Shown here in pieces: positions 11,569-22,800 of a stretch of 64,000 nucleotides of DNA. The position numbers were made by a program, and so were the translations under genes. How positions within the stretch are numbered: the first letter of the stretch is position 1; each line of letters starts with the position of its first letter. The notes under the pieces were generated by a model, which searched no databases, was not told the DNA's origin, and saw only the letters and a list, made by a program, of their open reading frames with translations. The stretch comes from an uncultured Bacteroidota bacterium (lineage in GTDB: Bacteria > Bacteroidota > Bacteroidia > NS11-12g > UBA9320). The DNA lies in the NCBI GenBank assembly GCA_913050005.1, contig CAJXBI010000001.1:1-64000 (forward strand), given 5' to 3'.

Positions 11569-12195
11569 ATGAAATTAAAGGTAATTAATACATCTGGTGA
11601 TGATACGGGCAAGCAAGTAAACCTTCCTAAGGAGATTTTCGGTGTTGAACCTAATGATCACGCAATTTATTTAGATGTAAAGCAATATTTAGCTAGTCAA
11701 AGACAAGGAACTCACTCATCTACAGAGAAGGGTGCAGTTAAAGGTTCTACCCGAAAAATTAAGAAACAAAAAGGTACCGGTACTGCAAGGGCCGGTTCTA
11801 TCAAATCGGGTGTTTTTGTTGGTGGAGGTCGTATGCATGGTCCAAGACCAAGAGACTATAGTTTTAAACTAAATAAAAAGTTAAAGAAAGTTGCACGTCT
11901 TTCTGCTTTATCTCATAAGGCTAAAGGTAAAGAGATTACAGTTATTGATTCCATTTCACTGGATTCTCCAAAAACAAAGAATTATTTGGATATACTAATT
12001 AATCTTAAAATGTCAGACAAGAAAACACTTCTTCTTACACCTGACTATGATAATAATGTGTATTTATCTTCAAGAAATATACCTAACGCTCAAGTAATGA
12101 ACGTAAGTGATGTCAATACCTATAGTATTTTGCATGCTAACAATATAATCTTGGTAGAAGGTTCAATTAACAAATTAAAAGAAACATTGAGTTAA
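11569..12195 (+). CDS. rplD: 50S ribosomal protein L4
   Basis: Operon position; 'KKQKGTGTARAGSIKSGVFVGGGRMHGPRPRDYSFKLNKK'. Confidence 0.98.
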   Translation: MKLKVINTSGDDTGKQVNLPKEIFGVEPNDHAIYLDVKQYLASQRQGTHSSTEKGAVKGSTRKIKKQKGTGTARAGSIKSGVFVGGGRMHGPRPRDYSFKLNKKLKKVARLSALSHKAKGKEITVIDSISLDSPKTKNYLDILINLKMSDKKTLLLTPDYDNNVYLSSRNIPNAQVMNVSDVNTYSILHANNIILVEGSINKLKETLS

Positions 12196-12196
12196 A

Positions 12197-12487
12197 ATGG
12201 CAATCCTTGTTAAACCACTAATTACAGAAAAAATGTCCTTGTTGAGCGAAAACAAAGGACAATTTGGTTTCAGAGTAGCATTAACTGCAACTAAACCAGA
12301 AATAAAGGCTGAAATAGAGAAGATTTATTCGGTTGAAGTTACTAAAATTAGAACTTTAGTTGTTGCTGGTAAGAGAAAAACACGTTTTACTAAGTCTGGT
12401 GTTTCAAACGGAAAGAAAAGTAACTATAAAAAAGCGATAGTTAGTTTGAAAGATGGACAGAGTATTGATTTTTACGAAAATATATAA
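12197..12487 (+). CDS. rplW: 50S ribosomal protein L23
   Basis: 'MAILVKPLITEKMSLL...IKAEIEKIYSVEVTKI'. Confidence 0.97.
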   Translation: MAILVKPLITEKMSLLSENKGQFGFRVALTATKPEIKAEIEKIYSVEVTKIRTLVVAGKRKTRFTKSGVSNGKKSNYKKAIVSLKDGQSIDFYENI

Positions 12488-12495
12488 GCTGAGAA

Positions 12496-13317
12496 ATGGG
12501 AATTAAGAGAATAAATCCAGTTACACCTGGTCAACGTTTTAAGTTAGCAGTAACTTTCGAAGCATTAACCTCTAGTCGACCAGAGAAGAGTTTACTAGCT
12601 CCAATAAAAAAGTCAGGTGGTAGAAACGACACAGGAAAGATGACCATGAGAAATCGTGGTGGTGGACACAAGCGCAGATATCGTATTATGGATTTCAAAC
12701 GAAATCGCTTCGAAAGTGCTGAAGTCCTAACCGTAGAGTATGATCCAAACAGAACTGCTTTTATTTCATTAGTTCAATATGCTGATGGAGAAAAAAGGTA
12801 TATTGTTGCACCAAAAGGAATCAAAGTTGGCCAGAAAATTACTTCAGGCCCTGGCTCAACTCCTAATCTTGGTAATGCTCTTCCATTGGGAGAGATTCCA
12901 TTAGGAACAACTGTTCATAACATTGAAATGAAGCCCGGTAAAGGCGCAGAAATATGCAGAAGTGCAGGAACAAGTGCTCAATTAGTTGCTAAAGACGGTA
13001 AGTATGCTGTTATCAAACTTCCGTCTGGTGAGAGTAGAATGATATTAATTACTTGTCTTGCAACAATAGGAGAGGTATCTAATGCAGATCATCAATTACA
13101 AATTTCAGGCAAAGCAGGAAGAAGCCGTTGGTTAGGTAGAAGACCGCGTACACGTCCTGCTGCAATGAATCCTGTTGACCACCCTCAAGGAGGTGGTGAA
13201 GGCCGATCTAAAGGTGGTCAAGCAAGAACTCGAAAGGGTACAATGTCTAAAGGTTTGAAAACGAGAAGTAAAAAGAAAAAATCTTCTAGATTAATTTTAG
13301 AAAGAAAACGAAAATAA
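12496..13317 (+). CDS. rplB: 50S ribosomal protein L2
   Basis: '[28 protein letters not shown]...[20 protein letters not shown]'. Confidence 0.99.
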   Translation: MGIKRINPVTPGQRFKLAVTFEALTSSRPEKSLLAPIKKSGGRNDTGKMTMRNRGGGHKRRYRIMDFKRNRFESAEVLTVEYDPNRTAFISLVQYADGEKRYIVAPKGIKVGQKITSGPGSTPNLGNALPLGEIPLGTTVHNIEMKPGKGAEICRSAGTSAQLVAKDGKYAVIKLPSGESRMILITCLATIGEVSNADHQLQISGKAGRSRWLGRRPRTRPAAMNPVDHPQGGGEGRSKGGQARTRKGTMSKGLKTRSKKKKSSRLILERKRK

Positions 13318-13320
13318 ACT

Positions 13321-13584
13321 ATGGCGAGATCATTAAAAAAAGGACCATTTGTTCACTATAAATTACAACGTAAAGTGGATGCAATGAATGAAGGCACTAA
13401 GAAGTCTGTTATTAAAACTTGGAGTAGATCTTCATTAATAACTCCTGACTTTATAGGGCACACACTTGCTGTACATAATGGTAATAAATTTATACCAGTA
13501 TATGTAACAGAAAATATGGTAGGTCATAAACTTGGAGAATTCTCACCTACAAGAACATTTAAAGGTCATCAAGCTAAGAAATAA
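13321..13584 (+). CDS. rpsS: 30S ribosomal protein S19
   Basis: '[15 protein letters not shown]...[37 protein letters not shown]'. Confidence 0.99.
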   Translation: MARSLKKGPFVHYKLQRKVDAMNEGTKKSVIKTWSRSSLITPDFIGHTLAVHNGNKFIPVYVTENMVGHKLGEFSPTRTFKGHQAKK

Positions 13585-13586
13585 TC

Positions 13587-13970
13587 ATGGAAGCAGTAGC
13601 TAAATTAAATAACTGTCCAATGTCTCCCCGTAAGATGAGACTTGTTGTTGATCAAATAAGAGGTCAGCGTGTAGAGGATGCATTAAACACTCTAAAGTAC
13701 AGCCAAAAAAGAGTTTATGCAGAAAAAGTTGAAAAATTACTAAAATCTGCCATTGCAAACTGGCAACAAGTCAATGATGAGCGTGTAGATGAAGAAACTG
13801 GCTTAATTGTAAAGGAAGTTTTTGTTGATCCAGGAAGAATGTTAAAAAGAATTCAACCTGCTCCTCAGGGAAGAGCTCACAGAATTAGAAAGCGATCAAA
13901 CCATATCACCCTAAAAGTTGACACCGGGATCATTGACGCACAAAACGAAGAATCAAATTCAGAAGAATAA
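13587..13970 (+). CDS. rplV: 50S ribosomal protein L22
   Basis: '[25 protein letters not shown]...[13 protein letters not shown]'. Confidence 0.98.
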   Translation: MEAVAKLNNCPMSPRKMRLVVDQIRGQRVEDALNTLKYSQKRVYAEKVEKLLKSAIANWQQVNDERVDEETGLIVKEVFVDPGRMLKRIQPAPQGRAHRIRKRSNHITLKVDTGIIDAQNEESNSEE

Positions 13971-13973
13971 TAT

Positions 13974-14690
13974 ATGGGACAAAAAGTAAATCCAATAGGT
14001 CTTAGACTAGGTATCGTCCGAGGTTGGGAAAGCAACTGGTTCGGTGGTAAGGAATTTGGCGAGAAATTAGCTGAAGACAACAAGATACGTCAATACTTAA
14101 AAGCTCGTATGCCAAGAGCAGGAATTTCTAAGATACTTATTGAGCGAATGTTAAAACGAGTAATTATAACAGTTCATACGTCAAGACCGGGTATTGTAAT
14201 CGGTAAAGGTGGTTCTGAAGTTGACAAATTAAAAGGAGAAATCAAAAAATTAACTAAGAAAGATGTTCAGATTAATATCTTCGAAGTTAAGCGTCCTGAG
14301 TTAGATGCGATGCTCGTTGGTCAGTCAATTGCTCAGCAAATAGAAGGTCGTGTTAACTTTAAGCGTGCTATAAAAATGGCTATTGGATCAACCATGAGAA
14401 TGGGTGCACAGGGAATCAAAGTTATGGTATCTGGTCGTTTAAACGGTGCTGAAATGGCAAGAACTCAGCAATTTAAAGAAGGAAGAATTCCTTTACATAC
14501 TTTTAGAGCGGATGTTGATTATGCATTATCTGAAGCACTTACTGTTTATGGCAAGATTGGCGTTAAAGTATGGATATTTAAAGAAGAAGTTTTTGGCAAG
14601 CGTGACTTATCCATAAATATGGGAATGGGAGTGCCAAAGCAACAACGTGATAAAAGAGGTGGTCACGAAAGAAGAAGAATAAAAAAATAA
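13974..14690 (+). CDS. rpsC: 30S ribosomal protein S3
   Basis: '[23 protein letters not shown]...[13 protein letters not shown]'. Confidence 0.99.
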   Translation: MGQKVNPIGLRLGIVRGWESNWFGGKEFGEKLAEDNKIRQYLKARMPRAGISKILIERMLKRVIITVHTSRPGIVIGKGGSEVDKLKGEIKKLTKKDVQINIFEVKRPELDAMLVGQSIAQQIEGRVNFKRAIKMAIGSTMRMGAQGIKVMVSGRLNGAEMARTQQFKEGRIPLHTFRADVDYALSEALTVYGKIGVKVWIFKEEVFGKRDLSINMGMGVPKQQRDKRGGHERRRIKK

Positions 14691-14702
14691 TAAGGCAAGA
14701 TC

Positions 14703-15122
14703 ATGTTATCTCCAAAGAGAATAAAATATAGAAAACGCCAGAAAGGCAGAGTTAAAGGTTTAGCTGGCAGAGGCCATCGTGTTGAATTTGGTGATTTCGG
14801 ATTAAAATCATTAGAACCACATTGGATTACTTCTAGGCAGATAGAAGCAGCAAGGATTGCTCTTAATCGTTACATGAAGAGAGAGGGTAAAGTTTGGATA
14901 CGTATATTTCCAGATAAACCTGTGACTAAAAAACCTGCCGAGGTAAGAATGGGTAAGGGTAAAGGTTCTCCAGAATATTGGGTAGCTGTTATCAAACCTG
15001 GGACAATCATATTTGAGGTTGATGGTGTAAGTGAGGAGATAGCAAAAGAAGCAATGAGATTAGCGGCTCAAAAGCTTCCTGTAACAACAAAATTCGTAGT
15101 AAGACCAGATTATAGTGCTTAA
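14703..15122 (+). CDS. rplP: 50S ribosomal protein L16
   Basis: '[39 protein letters not shown]'. Confidence 0.99.
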   Translation: MLSPKRIKYRKRQKGRVKGLAGRGHRVEFGDFGLKSLEPHWITSRQIEAARIALNRYMKREGKVWIRIFPDKPVTKKPAEVRMGKGKGSPEYWVAVIKPGTIIFEVDGVSEEIAKEAMRLAAQKLPVTTKFVVRPDYSA

Positions 15123-15127
15123 GAAAT

Positions 15128-15322
15128 ATGCAGTATCAAGATATTAAAAATTTGACTGAAAAGGAGCTTCATTTGAACTTAAAAGATGAAAGAGCTCAAC
15201 TTCAAAAGATGAAATTCAGTCACGCAGTATCTCCAATAGAGAATCCGCATAAAATTAGAATTGCGAGAAAAACTATTGCGAAATACCTAACTGAGATTAA
15301 CAGACGTAGAAACGAAAAATAG
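15128..15322 (+). CDS. rpmC: 50S ribosomal protein L29
   Basis: 'MQYQDIKNLTEKELHLNLKDERAQLQKMKFSHA' and operon position. Confidence 0.95.
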   Translation: MQYQDIKNLTEKELHLNLKDERAQLQKMKFSHAVSPIENPHKIRIARKTIAKYLTEINRRRNEK

Positions 15323-15331
15323 GAACTAAAA

Positions 15332-15586
15332 ATGGAAAGAAATTTTAGAAAAGAAATTGTTGGGGTTGTTAGAAGTAACAAAATGGAAAAAACCATTACG
15401 GTATCCGTTGAGCGAAAGATGAAACATCCTAAATACAAGAAATTCGTTAAATCTACGGCAAAATTTAAAGCTCACGACGAAAAAAATGAGTGTAATGAAA
15501 ATGATATTGTTCGTATTATGGAGACAAGACCACTGAGTAAAGATAAGCGTTGGAGATTGGTAGAAATAATTGAAAGAGCTAAATAA
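15332..15586 (+). CDS. rpsQ: 30S ribosomal protein S17
   Basis: '[32 protein letters not shown]'. Confidence 0.97.
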   Translation: MERNFRKEIVGVVRSNKMEKTITVSVERKMKHPKYKKFVKSTAKFKAHDEKNECNENDIVRIMETRPLSKDKRWRLVEIIERAK

Positions 15587-15591
15587 ATAAG

Positions 15592-15960
15592 ATGATACAA
15601 CAAGAATCTAGATTAAAAGTAGCTGATAACAGCGGAGCCAAAGAAGTTCTTTGTATCCGTGTTTTAGGTGGAACGAAAAGAAGGTATGCTTCAGTCGGTG
15701 ACAAAATCATTGTAACTGTCAAAGATGCAATGCCTGCAGGTAATATCAAAAAAGGTACTGTATCTCGTGCAGTTGTAGTTAGAACGAAAAAAGAATTTAG
15801 AAGACCAGATGGTTCGTACATAAGATTCGATGATAACTCTTGTGTTCTTCTTACAGCTACTGATGAACCCAGAGCTACTCGTATTTTTGGACCAGTAGCT
15901 AGGGAGTTGAGAGACCGTAAGTTTATGAAAATTGTATCATTAGCCCCAGAAGTACTGTAA
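15592..15960 (+). CDS. rplN: 50S ribosomal protein L14
   Basis: '[37 protein letters not shown]'. Confidence 0.99.
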   Translation: MIQQESRLKVADNSGAKEVLCIRVLGGTKRRYASVGDKIIVTVKDAMPAGNIKKGTVSRAVVVRTKKEFRRPDGSYIRFDDNSCVLLTATDEPRATRIFGPVARELRDRKFMKIVSLAPEVL

Positions 15961-15962
15961 TT

Positions 15963-16298
15963 ATGAGAAGGAAATACAACAAAATACCTAAACTACATAT
16001 TCGTAAAGGTGACACCGTTAAAGTTTTGTCAGGTAATGATAAAAATAAAACAGGTGAAGTAAAGCGAGTAAATCTCAAGGAGGGTACTGCTATCGTTGAT
16101 GGAATCAATATGGTTACCAAACACAGAAAACCAGATGCAGATAATCCAAATGGATCAATTGTTAAACTTGAATCACCTATTCGTGTGAGCAAACTTCAGG
16201 TTATGGTGGATGGAGCTTCAACACGTATTGGAAGAAAATTAAACGAAAATGGGAAATTGCAGAGATTTTCTAAGAAAACAGGTGATTTTATAAAATAA
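15963..16298 (+). CDS. rplX: 50S ribosomal protein L24
   Basis: '[26 protein letters not shown]...[11 protein letters not shown]'. Confidence 0.97.
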   Translation: MRRKYNKIPKLHIRKGDTVKVLSGNDKNKTGEVKRVNLKEGTAIVDGINMVTKHRKPDADNPNGSIVKLESPIRVSKLQVMVDGASTRIGRKLNENGKLQRFSKKTGDFIK

Positions 16299-16303
16299 CT
16301 AGT

Positions 16304-16849
16304 ATGAAGCCAAGATTAAGAGAAAAATTTGAAACAGAATTAGTTGGAAAGTTAAAGGAAAAGCACAATTACAGTAATGTAATGCAAATTCCTAGACTAG
16401 ATAAGATTTGTTTAAACCAAGGTGTTGGTGCTGGTGTAGCTGATAAAAAGCTAGTTGACACAGCGGTTGAAGAAATGACAACTATTGCTGGTCAGAAAGC
16501 AGTGCCTACATTTTCTAAGAAGGCAATCTCAAACTTTAAATTAAGAGAAGATATGCCGATAGGATGTCGTGTTACCCTTCGCGGTGATAGAATGTATGAA
16601 TTTTTAGATCGCTTTATTGCTGTTTCACTCCCTCGTGTGAGAGACTTCAATGGAATTAGCGATAAAGGATTTGATGGACGTGGTAATTACTCAATGGGTG
16701 TTACTGAACAAATTATTTTTCCTGAAATAGATATTGACAAAGTATCAAGTATTAATGGCATGGATATCACATTTGTAACTACTGCAAAGACTGATGTTGA
16801 GTGCCACAGTTTGTTAACAGAATTAGGATTACCTTTTATAAAGAAATAA
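16304..16849 (+). CDS. rplE: 50S ribosomal protein L5
   Basis: '[20 protein letters not shown]...[28 protein letters not shown]'. Confidence 0.98.
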   Translation: MKPRLREKFETELVGKLKEKHNYSNVMQIPRLDKICLNQGVGAGVADKKLVDTAVEEMTTIAGQKAVPTFSKKAISNFKLREDMPIGCRVTLRGDRMYEFLDRFIAVSLPRVRDFNGISDKGFDGRGNYSMGVTEQIIFPEIDIDKVSSINGMDITFVTTAKTDVECHSLLTELGLPFIKK

Positions 16850-16856
16850 GAAGAAG

Positions 16857-17126
16857 ATGGCAAAAGAATCAATGAAAGCAAGACAGCGTAAAAGAGAGCA
16901 TGTGGTTAAAACCTATGCTGCTAAAAGATCTGCACTTAAAGAAGCTGGAGATTATGAGGGGCTTCAGAAGCTACCTAGAAATGCTTCGCCTACCCGATTG
17001 AGAAATAGATGTTCTGCTACTGGCAGACCCAGAGGCTATATGAGAGATTTTGGAATTTCTAGAAATGTGTTTAGAGAAATGGCATCTAAAGGTTTAATCC
17101 CAGGTATAACTAAAGCAAGCTGGTAA
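16857..17126 (+). CDS. rpsN: 30S ribosomal protein S14
   Basis: 89 aa; '[51 protein letters not shown]'; zinc-independent long form. Confidence 0.98.
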   Translation: MAKESMKARQRKREHVVKTYAAKRSALKEAGDYEGLQKLPRNASPTRLRNRCSATGRPRGYMRDFGISRNVFREMASKGLIPGITKASW

Positions 17127-17130
17127 TAAT

Positions 17131-17538
17131 ATGAGTAAAATTACAGACCCAATAGCAGATTACCTTACTCGTGTGAGAAATGGTATTAAGTCAAATCACA
17201 GAATTGTTGATGTCCCTGCTTCAAATATTAAAAAAGCAATAACTCAGGTATTGTTTGATAAAGGCTACATCCTTAATTACAAGTTTGACGATTCTGCAGG
17301 TTCACAAGGAACTATCAAGATTGCTTTAAAATATCATCCAACTACTAAGCTTTCTGCAATTAGAGAGCTTAAGAGAGTTAGTAAACCTGGTTTAAGACAA
17401 TATAGAAATGCTGAAGAATTGCCACGTGTTTTAAATGGTCTTGGTATTGCAATTGTTTCAACATCGAAAGGTGTAATGACAGACAAAGAAGCAAGATCGC
17501 ATCACGTAGGAGGAGAAGTTTTATGTTACGTATCTTAA
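17131..17538 (+). CDS. rpsH: 30S ribosomal protein S8
   Basis: 'MSKITDPIADYLTRVRNGIKSNHR...GIAIVSTSKGVMTDKEARSHHVGGEVLCYVS'. Confidence 0.98.
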   Translation: MSKITDPIADYLTRVRNGIKSNHRIVDVPASNIKKAITQVLFDKGYILNYKFDDSAGSQGTIKIALKYHPTTKLSAIRELKRVSKPGLRQYRNAEELPRVLNGLGIAIVSTSKGVMTDKEARSHHVGGEVLCYVS

Positions 17539-17555
17539 TTTAAAATTTAGAATAG

Positions 17556-18104
17556 ATGTCAAGAATAGGAAATAATCCAATAGCTATACCCTCCAACGTG
17601 GAGATAAAAGTTGATGGGAATATGGTTGCTGTCAAAGGTCCAAAGGGAGAGCTTAAACAATCTGTTGATCTAATTAATGTAAAGGTTGAAGATAATCAGG
17701 TAATTCTATCAAGGTCCGGAGAATCCAAAGAAGAGAAGTCCAAACATGGACTTTATCGTTCTTTGATTAATAATTGCATTGAGGGAGTTAGTAGAGGATT
17801 TAAAACTGAACAAGAACTTGTTGGGGTTGGTTATAGAGCAAGTGTAACTGGTCAATTATTAGAGCTAAATTTAGGTTTTTCGCATACTATTTTTATGCAA
17901 ATTCCATCTGAAGTTAAGGTTACAACAGAAGTAGTTAAAGGTAAGCCACCTTTAGTAACTTTTGAAAGTATTGACAAGCAGCTACTAGGACAAGTAGCAG
18001 CCAAACTAAGAAGTCTACGTCCACCTGAGCCATACAAAGGCAAAGGAATTAAGTACAAAGGAGAACAATTAAGAAGAAAAGCTGGTAAGACTGCAGCTAA
18101 ATAA
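17556..18104 (+). CDS. rplF: 50S ribosomal protein L6
   Basis: '[19 protein letters not shown]...[16 protein letters not shown]'. Confidence 0.98.
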   Translation: MSRIGNNPIAIPSNVEIKVDGNMVAVKGPKGELKQSVDLINVKVEDNQVILSRSGESKEEKSKHGLYRSLINNCIEGVSRGFKTEQELVGVGYRASVTGQLLELNLGFSHTIFMQIPSEVKVTTEVVKGKPPLVTFESIDKQLLGQVAAKLRSLRPPEPYKGKGIKYKGEQLRRKAGKTAAK

Positions 18105-18118
18105 TAGGTTATATTATT

Positions 18119-18463
18119 ATGATAAAAAGTAAAGCTACAAGAAGAGCTAAAATTAAAGACCGAATCAGAAGTAAGATTCAAGGTACAGCAGAGATACCTA
18201 GACTTTGTGTTTTTAGAAGCAATAAGGCGATTTACGTACAACTTATTGATGATACCAAAGGAGAAACAATATTGTCGGGTTCTTCATCAGGTATAGCTAA
18301 AGGTACAAAATCTGAGATTGCAAGAGAAGTTGGAAAGGTAATTGCTAAAAAAGCTACAGCAAATGGAATTGAAAGTGTAAAATTTGATAGAAATGGATAC
18401 CTATACCACGGGAGAGTTAAGAATTTAGCTGAAGGTGCAAGAGAAGGAGGTTTAAAATTTTAA
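18119..18463 (+). CDS. rplR: 50S ribosomal protein L18
   Basis: '[20 protein letters not shown]...[26 protein letters not shown]'. Confidence 0.98.
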   Translation: MIKSKATRRAKIKDRIRSKIQGTAEIPRLCVFRSNKAIYVQLIDDTKGETILSGSSSGIAKGTKSEIAREVGKVIAKKATANGIESVKFDRNGYLYHGRVKNLAEGAREGGLKF

Positions 18464-18467
18464 TAAT

Positions 18468-18986
18468 ATGGCAACACAAACATTAAAACAAGTAAAAACA
18501 ACAGATCTTGAACTTAAAGAGACTGTAGTAAATATTAATCGAGTAGCAAAAGTTACTAAAGGAGGTAGAACATTTAGTTTCAACGCGATTGTTGTAGTTG
18601 GAGACGGAAACGGTATTGTTGGCCACGGGCTTGGTAAAGCTGGTGAGGTAATAGATGCCATCCAAAAAGGTATTGAAGATGCAAAAAAGAACTTAATCAA
18701 AGTTCCACTGAATAACAATACAATACCTCATGAACAATATGGTAAGTATTCTGGTGGTAGAGTTTTTATGAAACCTGCCTCAAATGGTACAGGTGTAATT
18801 GCTGGAGGAGCAATGCGTGCCGTATTTGAAAGTGCTGGTATTCATGATGTTCTTGCAAAGTCAAAGGGTTCATCAAACCCGCACAATGTTGTTAAAGCTA
18901 CAATTGATGCGCTATCGAAATTGAGAGATGCATACACTGTTGCAGAACAACGCGGGACAAATTTAAATAAAGTGTTTAACGGTTAA
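18468..18986 (+). CDS. rpsE: 30S ribosomal protein S5
   Basis: '[44 protein letters not shown]'. Confidence 0.98.
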   Translation: MATQTLKQVKTTDLELKETVVNINRVAKVTKGGRTFSFNAIVVVGDGNGIVGHGLGKAGEVIDAIQKGIEDAKKNLIKVPLNNNTIPHEQYGKYSGGRVFMKPASNGTGVIAGGAMRAVFESAGIHDVLAKSKGSSNPHNVVKATIDALSKLRDAYTVAEQRGTNLNKVFNG

Positions 18987-18991
18987 TCAAG

Positions 18992-19171
18992 ATGGGAAAG
19001 TTAAAAATTACACAAATTAAAAGTGCTATTAGAAGACCTGAGGATCAAAAACGCACATTGATTGCTCTAGGACTTAAAAAGTTAAATAAATCTAGAGTTA
19101 TTCAAGAATCACAAACTGTATCAGGTATGATTCGTAAGGTGAGCCACTTATTAAAAGTAGAAAAAGTATAG
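18992..19171 (+). CDS. rpmD: 50S ribosomal protein L30
   Basis: Not in the ORF track. Hand translation from the ATG at 18992: MGKLKITQIKSAIRRPEDQKRTLIALGLKKLNKSRVIQESQTVSGMIRKVSHLLKVEKV*, 59 aa, between rpsE and rplO. Confidence 0.95.
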   Translation: MGKLKITQIKSAIRRPEDQKRTLIALGLKKLNKSRVIQESQTVSGMIRKVSHLLKVEKV

Positions 19172-19173
19172 TT

Positions 19174-19620
19174 ATGAATTTACATAGTTTAAAACCGGCT
19201 GTTGGTTCGGTTAAAAGAAGAAAAAGAATAGCTAGGGGACAGGGATCTGGTAGAGGAGGAACCTCAACTAAAGGTCATAAAGGCGCACAATCGAGAACAG
19301 GTTATAGTAGATCAGTTGGTTTTGAAGGGGGGCAAATGCCACTTCAGCGTAGAATTCCTAAGTTTGGATTTAAAAATCCTACTCGCGTTGAATATGTTGG
19401 TTTAAACTTAGATAGACTTCAAGATTTTATTGATAAAACCAAGGCAAAAGAAGTTACAACCTCATCATTGATTGAAGCTAACGTAATCAAAAAGACAGAA
19501 ATTGTTAAAATATTAGGTAGAGGCGAGTTGACCAGTAAGGTCGATGTTAAGGTGAATGCTTTTACTAAAACAGCAAAAGCTGCTATAGAAAAAGCAGGAG
19601 GAACAGCGGAGGTTGTATAG
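19174..19620 (+). CDS. rplO: 50S ribosomal protein L15
   Basis: 'MNLHSLKPAVGSVKRRKRIARGQGSGRGGTSTKGHKGAQSR'. Confidence 0.98.
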   Translation: MNLHSLKPAVGSVKRRKRIARGQGSGRGGTSTKGHKGAQSRTGYSRSVGFEGGQMPLQRRIPKFGFKNPTRVEYVGLNLDRLQDFIDKTKAKEVTTSSLIEANVIKKTEIVKILGRGELTSKVDVKVNAFTKTAKAAIEKAGGTAEVV

Positions 19621-19624
19621 ATTT

Positions 19625-20998
19625 ATGAAAAAATTAATAAGTACATTAAAAAATATATTCTCAATTGAAGATTTGAGGACTCGTCTTTTAAATCTTTTTT
19701 TATTGTTACTCGTATATCGTATAGGAACATTTATCGTGATTCCTGGAGTTGATCCACTTATCCTAAGCGATCCTAATTTTTACGGCAACAAAGAGTCTGG
19801 AGGTTTTTTAGGTCTTGTTAACACTTTTTCTGGTGGTGCCTTTGATAGAGTTTCTATTTTCGCTCTTGGTATCATGCCTTATATTTCTGCATCAATCGTT
19901 ATTCAGCTTCTAACAGTTGCAGTTCCGACTTTTCAGAAAATGCAAAAAGAAGGTGAAGATGGGAGAAGAAAAATTAACGCAATAACAAGATATTTAACCA
20001 TTGCAATAACAGCGGTTCAAGGAATGGCATATTTAGTAAACATGAAATCAACTTCAGGTTCAGGTAAGCCATTAGCTCTTATGTCAGAAACTTCTGATGT
20101 ACTTGGTTGGACAACATTTTTAATTTTAGGTGTACTTATTTTGGTAGCTGGTACAATGTTTACTATGTGGTTAGGAGAGAGAATTACTGATCGTGGTGTT
20201 GGTAATGGGATATCTATTATTATCATGGTAGGTATTATTGCTCGACTGCCATCTACATTACTAGCTGAAATTATCGATCGATTTGGAGGTAGTCAGGTGA
20301 TGTTACTTATTGTTGAGCTTGTGATATGGGTGATTGTTATTCTCGCCGTAATTGCACTAGTTCAAGCTACACGAAGAATTCCCGTCCAATACGCAAAACG
20401 AATTGTTGGTAATAGACAAATGGGTGGAGTTAGACAATATCTTCCATTAAAAGTTAATGCTGCAGGTGTAATGCCTATCATTTTTGCTCAAGCATTAATG
20501 TTTTTGCCTGGATCAGCTGCAAGAATTCCTGGATTAGAAGATTCAGCATTTTTGAATTCACTTTCAAGACCAGATGAAATTGGATATAATATTCTGACAT
20601 TTGTTCTTATTGTATTATTTACTTATTTCTATACTGCTATTACGATTAATCCAAATCAGATAGCGGATGATTTGAAAAGAAATGGTGGATTTATACCCGG
20701 CGTAAAGCCTGGTAGAAAAACAGCTAACTTTATAGGTTCTGTAATGTCACGTATCACACTTCCAGGGTCAGTTTTCCTTGGATTTGTCGCCATATTCCCA
20801 TTTTTTGCAATTCGAGCGGGTGTAAATGACCAGTTTGCACAATTTTATGGTGGTACTTCATTGCTAATTATGGTCGGAGTTGTGCTTGATACACTTCAAC
20901 AGGTTGAGCAATACCTTATTATGAGACATTATGATGGTTTAATGAAAACTGGAAGAATTAAAGGGAGATCTTCCTCTGGTGGAGCAATAACAGGATAG
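19625..20998 (+). CDS. secY: Preprotein translocase subunit SecY
   Basis: Multi-pass protein 'IEDLRTRLLNLFLLLLVYRIGTFIVIPGVDP...GGAFDRVSIFALGIMPYISASI'; internal ATG at 19625 preferred over 19613. Confidence 0.98.
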   Translation: MKKLISTLKNIFSIEDLRTRLLNLFLLLLVYRIGTFIVIPGVDPLILSDPNFYGNKESGGFLGLVNTFSGGAFDRVSIFALGIMPYISASIVIQLLTVAVPTFQKMQKEGEDGRRKINAITRYLTIAITAVQGMAYLVNMKSTSGSGKPLALMSETSDVLGWTTFLILGVLILVAGTMFTMWLGERITDRGVGNGISIIIMVGIIARLPSTLLAEIIDRFGGSQVMLLIVELVIWVIVILAVIALVQATRRIPVQYAKRIVGNRQMGGVRQYLPLKVNAAGVMPIIFAQALMFLPGSAARIPGLEDSAFLNSLSRPDEIGYNILTFVLIVLFTYFYTAITINPNQIADDLKRNGGFIPGVKPGRKTANFIGSVMSRITLPGSVFLGFVAIFPFFAIRAGVNDQFAQFYGGTSLLIMVGVVLDTLQQVEQYLIMRHYDGLMKTGRIKGRSSSGGAITG

Positions 20999-21030
20999 TT
21001 TGTATAAGAGAATAAAAAAAATTAAATTTG
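20999..21030 (+). promoter_or_regulatory. Bacteroidota-type promoter upstream of infA
   Basis: -33 TTTG at 20999-21002, 20 bp spacer, -7 TAAATTTG at 21023-21030; infA ATG at 21043. Confidence 0.7.
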
Positions 21031-21042
21031 CAGCCCTTTAAA

Positions 21043-21261
21043 ATGGCAAAACAACAAGCAATAAAGCAAGATGGCGTAATCACTGAAGCATTGTCAAACG
21101 CAATGTTTAGAGTAAAACTCGAAAATGGTCACGAAATAGTAGCTACCATCAGTGGTAAAATGAGGATGTATTATATCAGAATTCTGCCTGGCGATAAAGT
21201 ACAAGTTGAAATGTCACCATATGATTTAACTAGGGGTAGAATTAGCTACAGATATAAATAA
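21043..21261 (+). CDS. infA: Translation initiation factor IF-1
   Basis: '[72 protein letters not shown]'; start corrected from 21028. Confidence 0.98.
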   Translation: MAKQQAIKQDGVITEALSNAMFRVKLENGHEIVATISGKMRMYYIRILPGDKVQVEMSPYDLTRGRISYRYK

Positions 21262-21265
21262 CACA

Positions 21266-21382
21266 ATGAAAGTTAGAACATCAGTTAAGAAAAGATCTAG
21301 TGATTGTAAAATCGTTAGAAGGAAAGGACGTATTTACGTCATTAATAAAAAGAATCCAAGATTTAAGCAAAGACAAGGTTAA
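21266..21382 (+). CDS. rpmJ: 50S ribosomal protein L36
   Basis: Not in the ORF track. Hand translation: [38 protein letters not shown], 38 aa, zinc-ligand-poor form. Confidence 0.96.
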   Translation: MKVRTSVKKRSSDCKIVRRKGRIYVINKKNPRFKQRQG

Positions 21383-21385
21383 GAA

Positions 21386-21763
21386 ATGGCACGTATTGCA
21401 GGAATAGATTTACCAAAAGGTAAAAGAGGAGTCGTAGGACTAACTTACATCCATGGTATTGGTAGTAGTAGAGCTACTCACATTTTAGCCAAGGCTAAAG
21501 TTAGTGAAGATAAAAAAGTTCAAGATTGGTCAGATACTGATATCTCAGGGATTCGTGAGGTGATTGGTAAGGAGTTTAAGGTTGAAGGAGAGCTCCGATC
21601 TGAAGTTCAAATGAATATTAAACGTCTAATGGATATTGGATGCTACAGAGGTTTGAGACATCGAAAAGGTCTTCCTTTGAGAGGTCAGCGTACAAAAAAT
21701 AACGCAAGAACTCGTAAAGGTAAAAAGAAAACAATGGCTAATAAGAAAAAAGCACCGAAATAA
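21386..21763 (+). CDS. rpsM: 30S ribosomal protein S13
   Basis: '[26 protein letters not shown]...[25 protein letters not shown]'. Confidence 0.99.
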   Translation: MARIAGIDLPKGKRGVVGLTYIHGIGSSRATHILAKAKVSEDKKVQDWSDTDISGIREVIGKEFKVEGELRSEVQMNIKRLMDIGCYRGLRHRKGLPLRGQRTKNNARTRKGKKKTMANKKKAPK

Positions 21764-21770
21764 TTAGATA

Positions 21771-22160
21771 ATGGCAGGTAGTAAAAAAACAGTTAATAAG
21801 AGAAAAGTTAGTATTGAATCTAATGGTTTTGCATATGTTAAATCTACATTCAATAATATCATAGTATCAATTACAAACAATCAGGGACAAGTAATTTCTT
21901 GGAGTAGTGCTGGTAAAATGGGTTTTAGAGGTTCTAAGAAAAACACACCTTATGCTGCTCAAGTTGCAGCCCAAGATTGTGCTAAAGTTGCTATCGATCT
22001 TGGTCTTAAAAAAGTAGAAGTACTTGTTAAAGGGCCTGGTGCGGGTAGAGAATCGGCTATACGTACGTTAAGTCAATCTGGTTTGGAGGTTTCTGCAATT
22101 AGAGATGTAACTCCACTTCCTCATAACGGATGTAGACCACCTAAAAGACGTAGAGTTTAA
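21771..22160 (+). CDS. rpsK: 30S ribosomal protein S11
   Basis: '[40 protein letters not shown]'. Confidence 0.99.
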   Translation: MAGSKKTVNKRKVSIESNGFAYVKSTFNNIIVSITNNQGQVISWSSAGKMGFRGSKKNTPYAAQVAAQDCAKVAIDLGLKKVEVLVKGPGAGRESAIRTLSQSGLEVSAIRDVTPLPHNGCRPPKRRRV

Positions 22161-22193
22161 TTTATTGTAATTTAGATAAAATAGATAAATATA

Positions 22194-22796
22194 ATGGCAA
22201 GATATAGAGGACCAAAAGCTAAGATAGCACGTAAATTTAAAGAGCCTATTTTTGGACCATCGAAGGCGTTAGAAAAGAAAAACTACCCTCCTGGTCAGCA
22301 TGGTAATTCACGACGAAGAGGTAAGAAATCTGAGTATGCTATTCAATTAGCTGAAAAGCAAAAAGCTAAATACACCTACGGTTTGCTCGAAAAGCAGTTC
22401 TCTTTAACTTTTAAAAGAGCAGCTCGTAAAAAAGGAATTACTGGGGAAAATCTCCTTAAATTTTTAGAAGCTAGATTAGATAATACAGTATTTAGAATGG
22501 GCATAGCTCCCACAAGAAGAGGTGCAAGGCAGTTAGTAGGGCACAAGCATATTCGTGTAAACGATGTTATTACTAACATTCCGTCCTATCAAGTGAAGCC
22601 TGGAGATATTATTGAGGTTAGAGAAAAATCTAAATCTCTTGAGCTTATTTCAGATTCAACATCTGCTGGCAGATCGTTCAGTTGGTTAGAATTCGATAAA
22701 ACAACATTAAAAGGTACTTTTTTAAACTACCCTGAAAGAGAAGATATTCCTGAGAATATCAAAGAACAATTAATAGTAGAACTTTACTCAAAGTAA
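22194..22796 (+). CDS. rpsD: 30S ribosomal protein S4
   Basis: '[15 protein letters not shown]...[33 protein letters not shown]'. Confidence 0.99.
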   Translation: MARYRGPKAKIARKFKEPIFGPSKALEKKNYPPGQHGNSRRRGKKSEYAIQLAEKQKAKYTYGLLEKQFSLTFKRAARKKGITGENLLKFLEARLDNTVFRMGIAPTRRGARQLVGHKHIRVNDVITNIPSYQVKPGDIIEVREKSKSLELISDSTSAGRSFSWLEFDKTTLKGTFLNYPEREDIPENIKEQLIVELYSK

Positions 22797-22800
22797 CAAT

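Noticed and set aside
17852-18241. Minus-strand ORF of 129 aa across rplF/rplR
   Set aside because: Shadow ORF crossing two confident ribosomal genes and their junction; no recognisable domain.
16857-21382. Zinc-independent S14 and L36 paralogue types
   Set aside because: Cysteine-poor forms appear normal for this phylum, so I do not treat them as anomalous.
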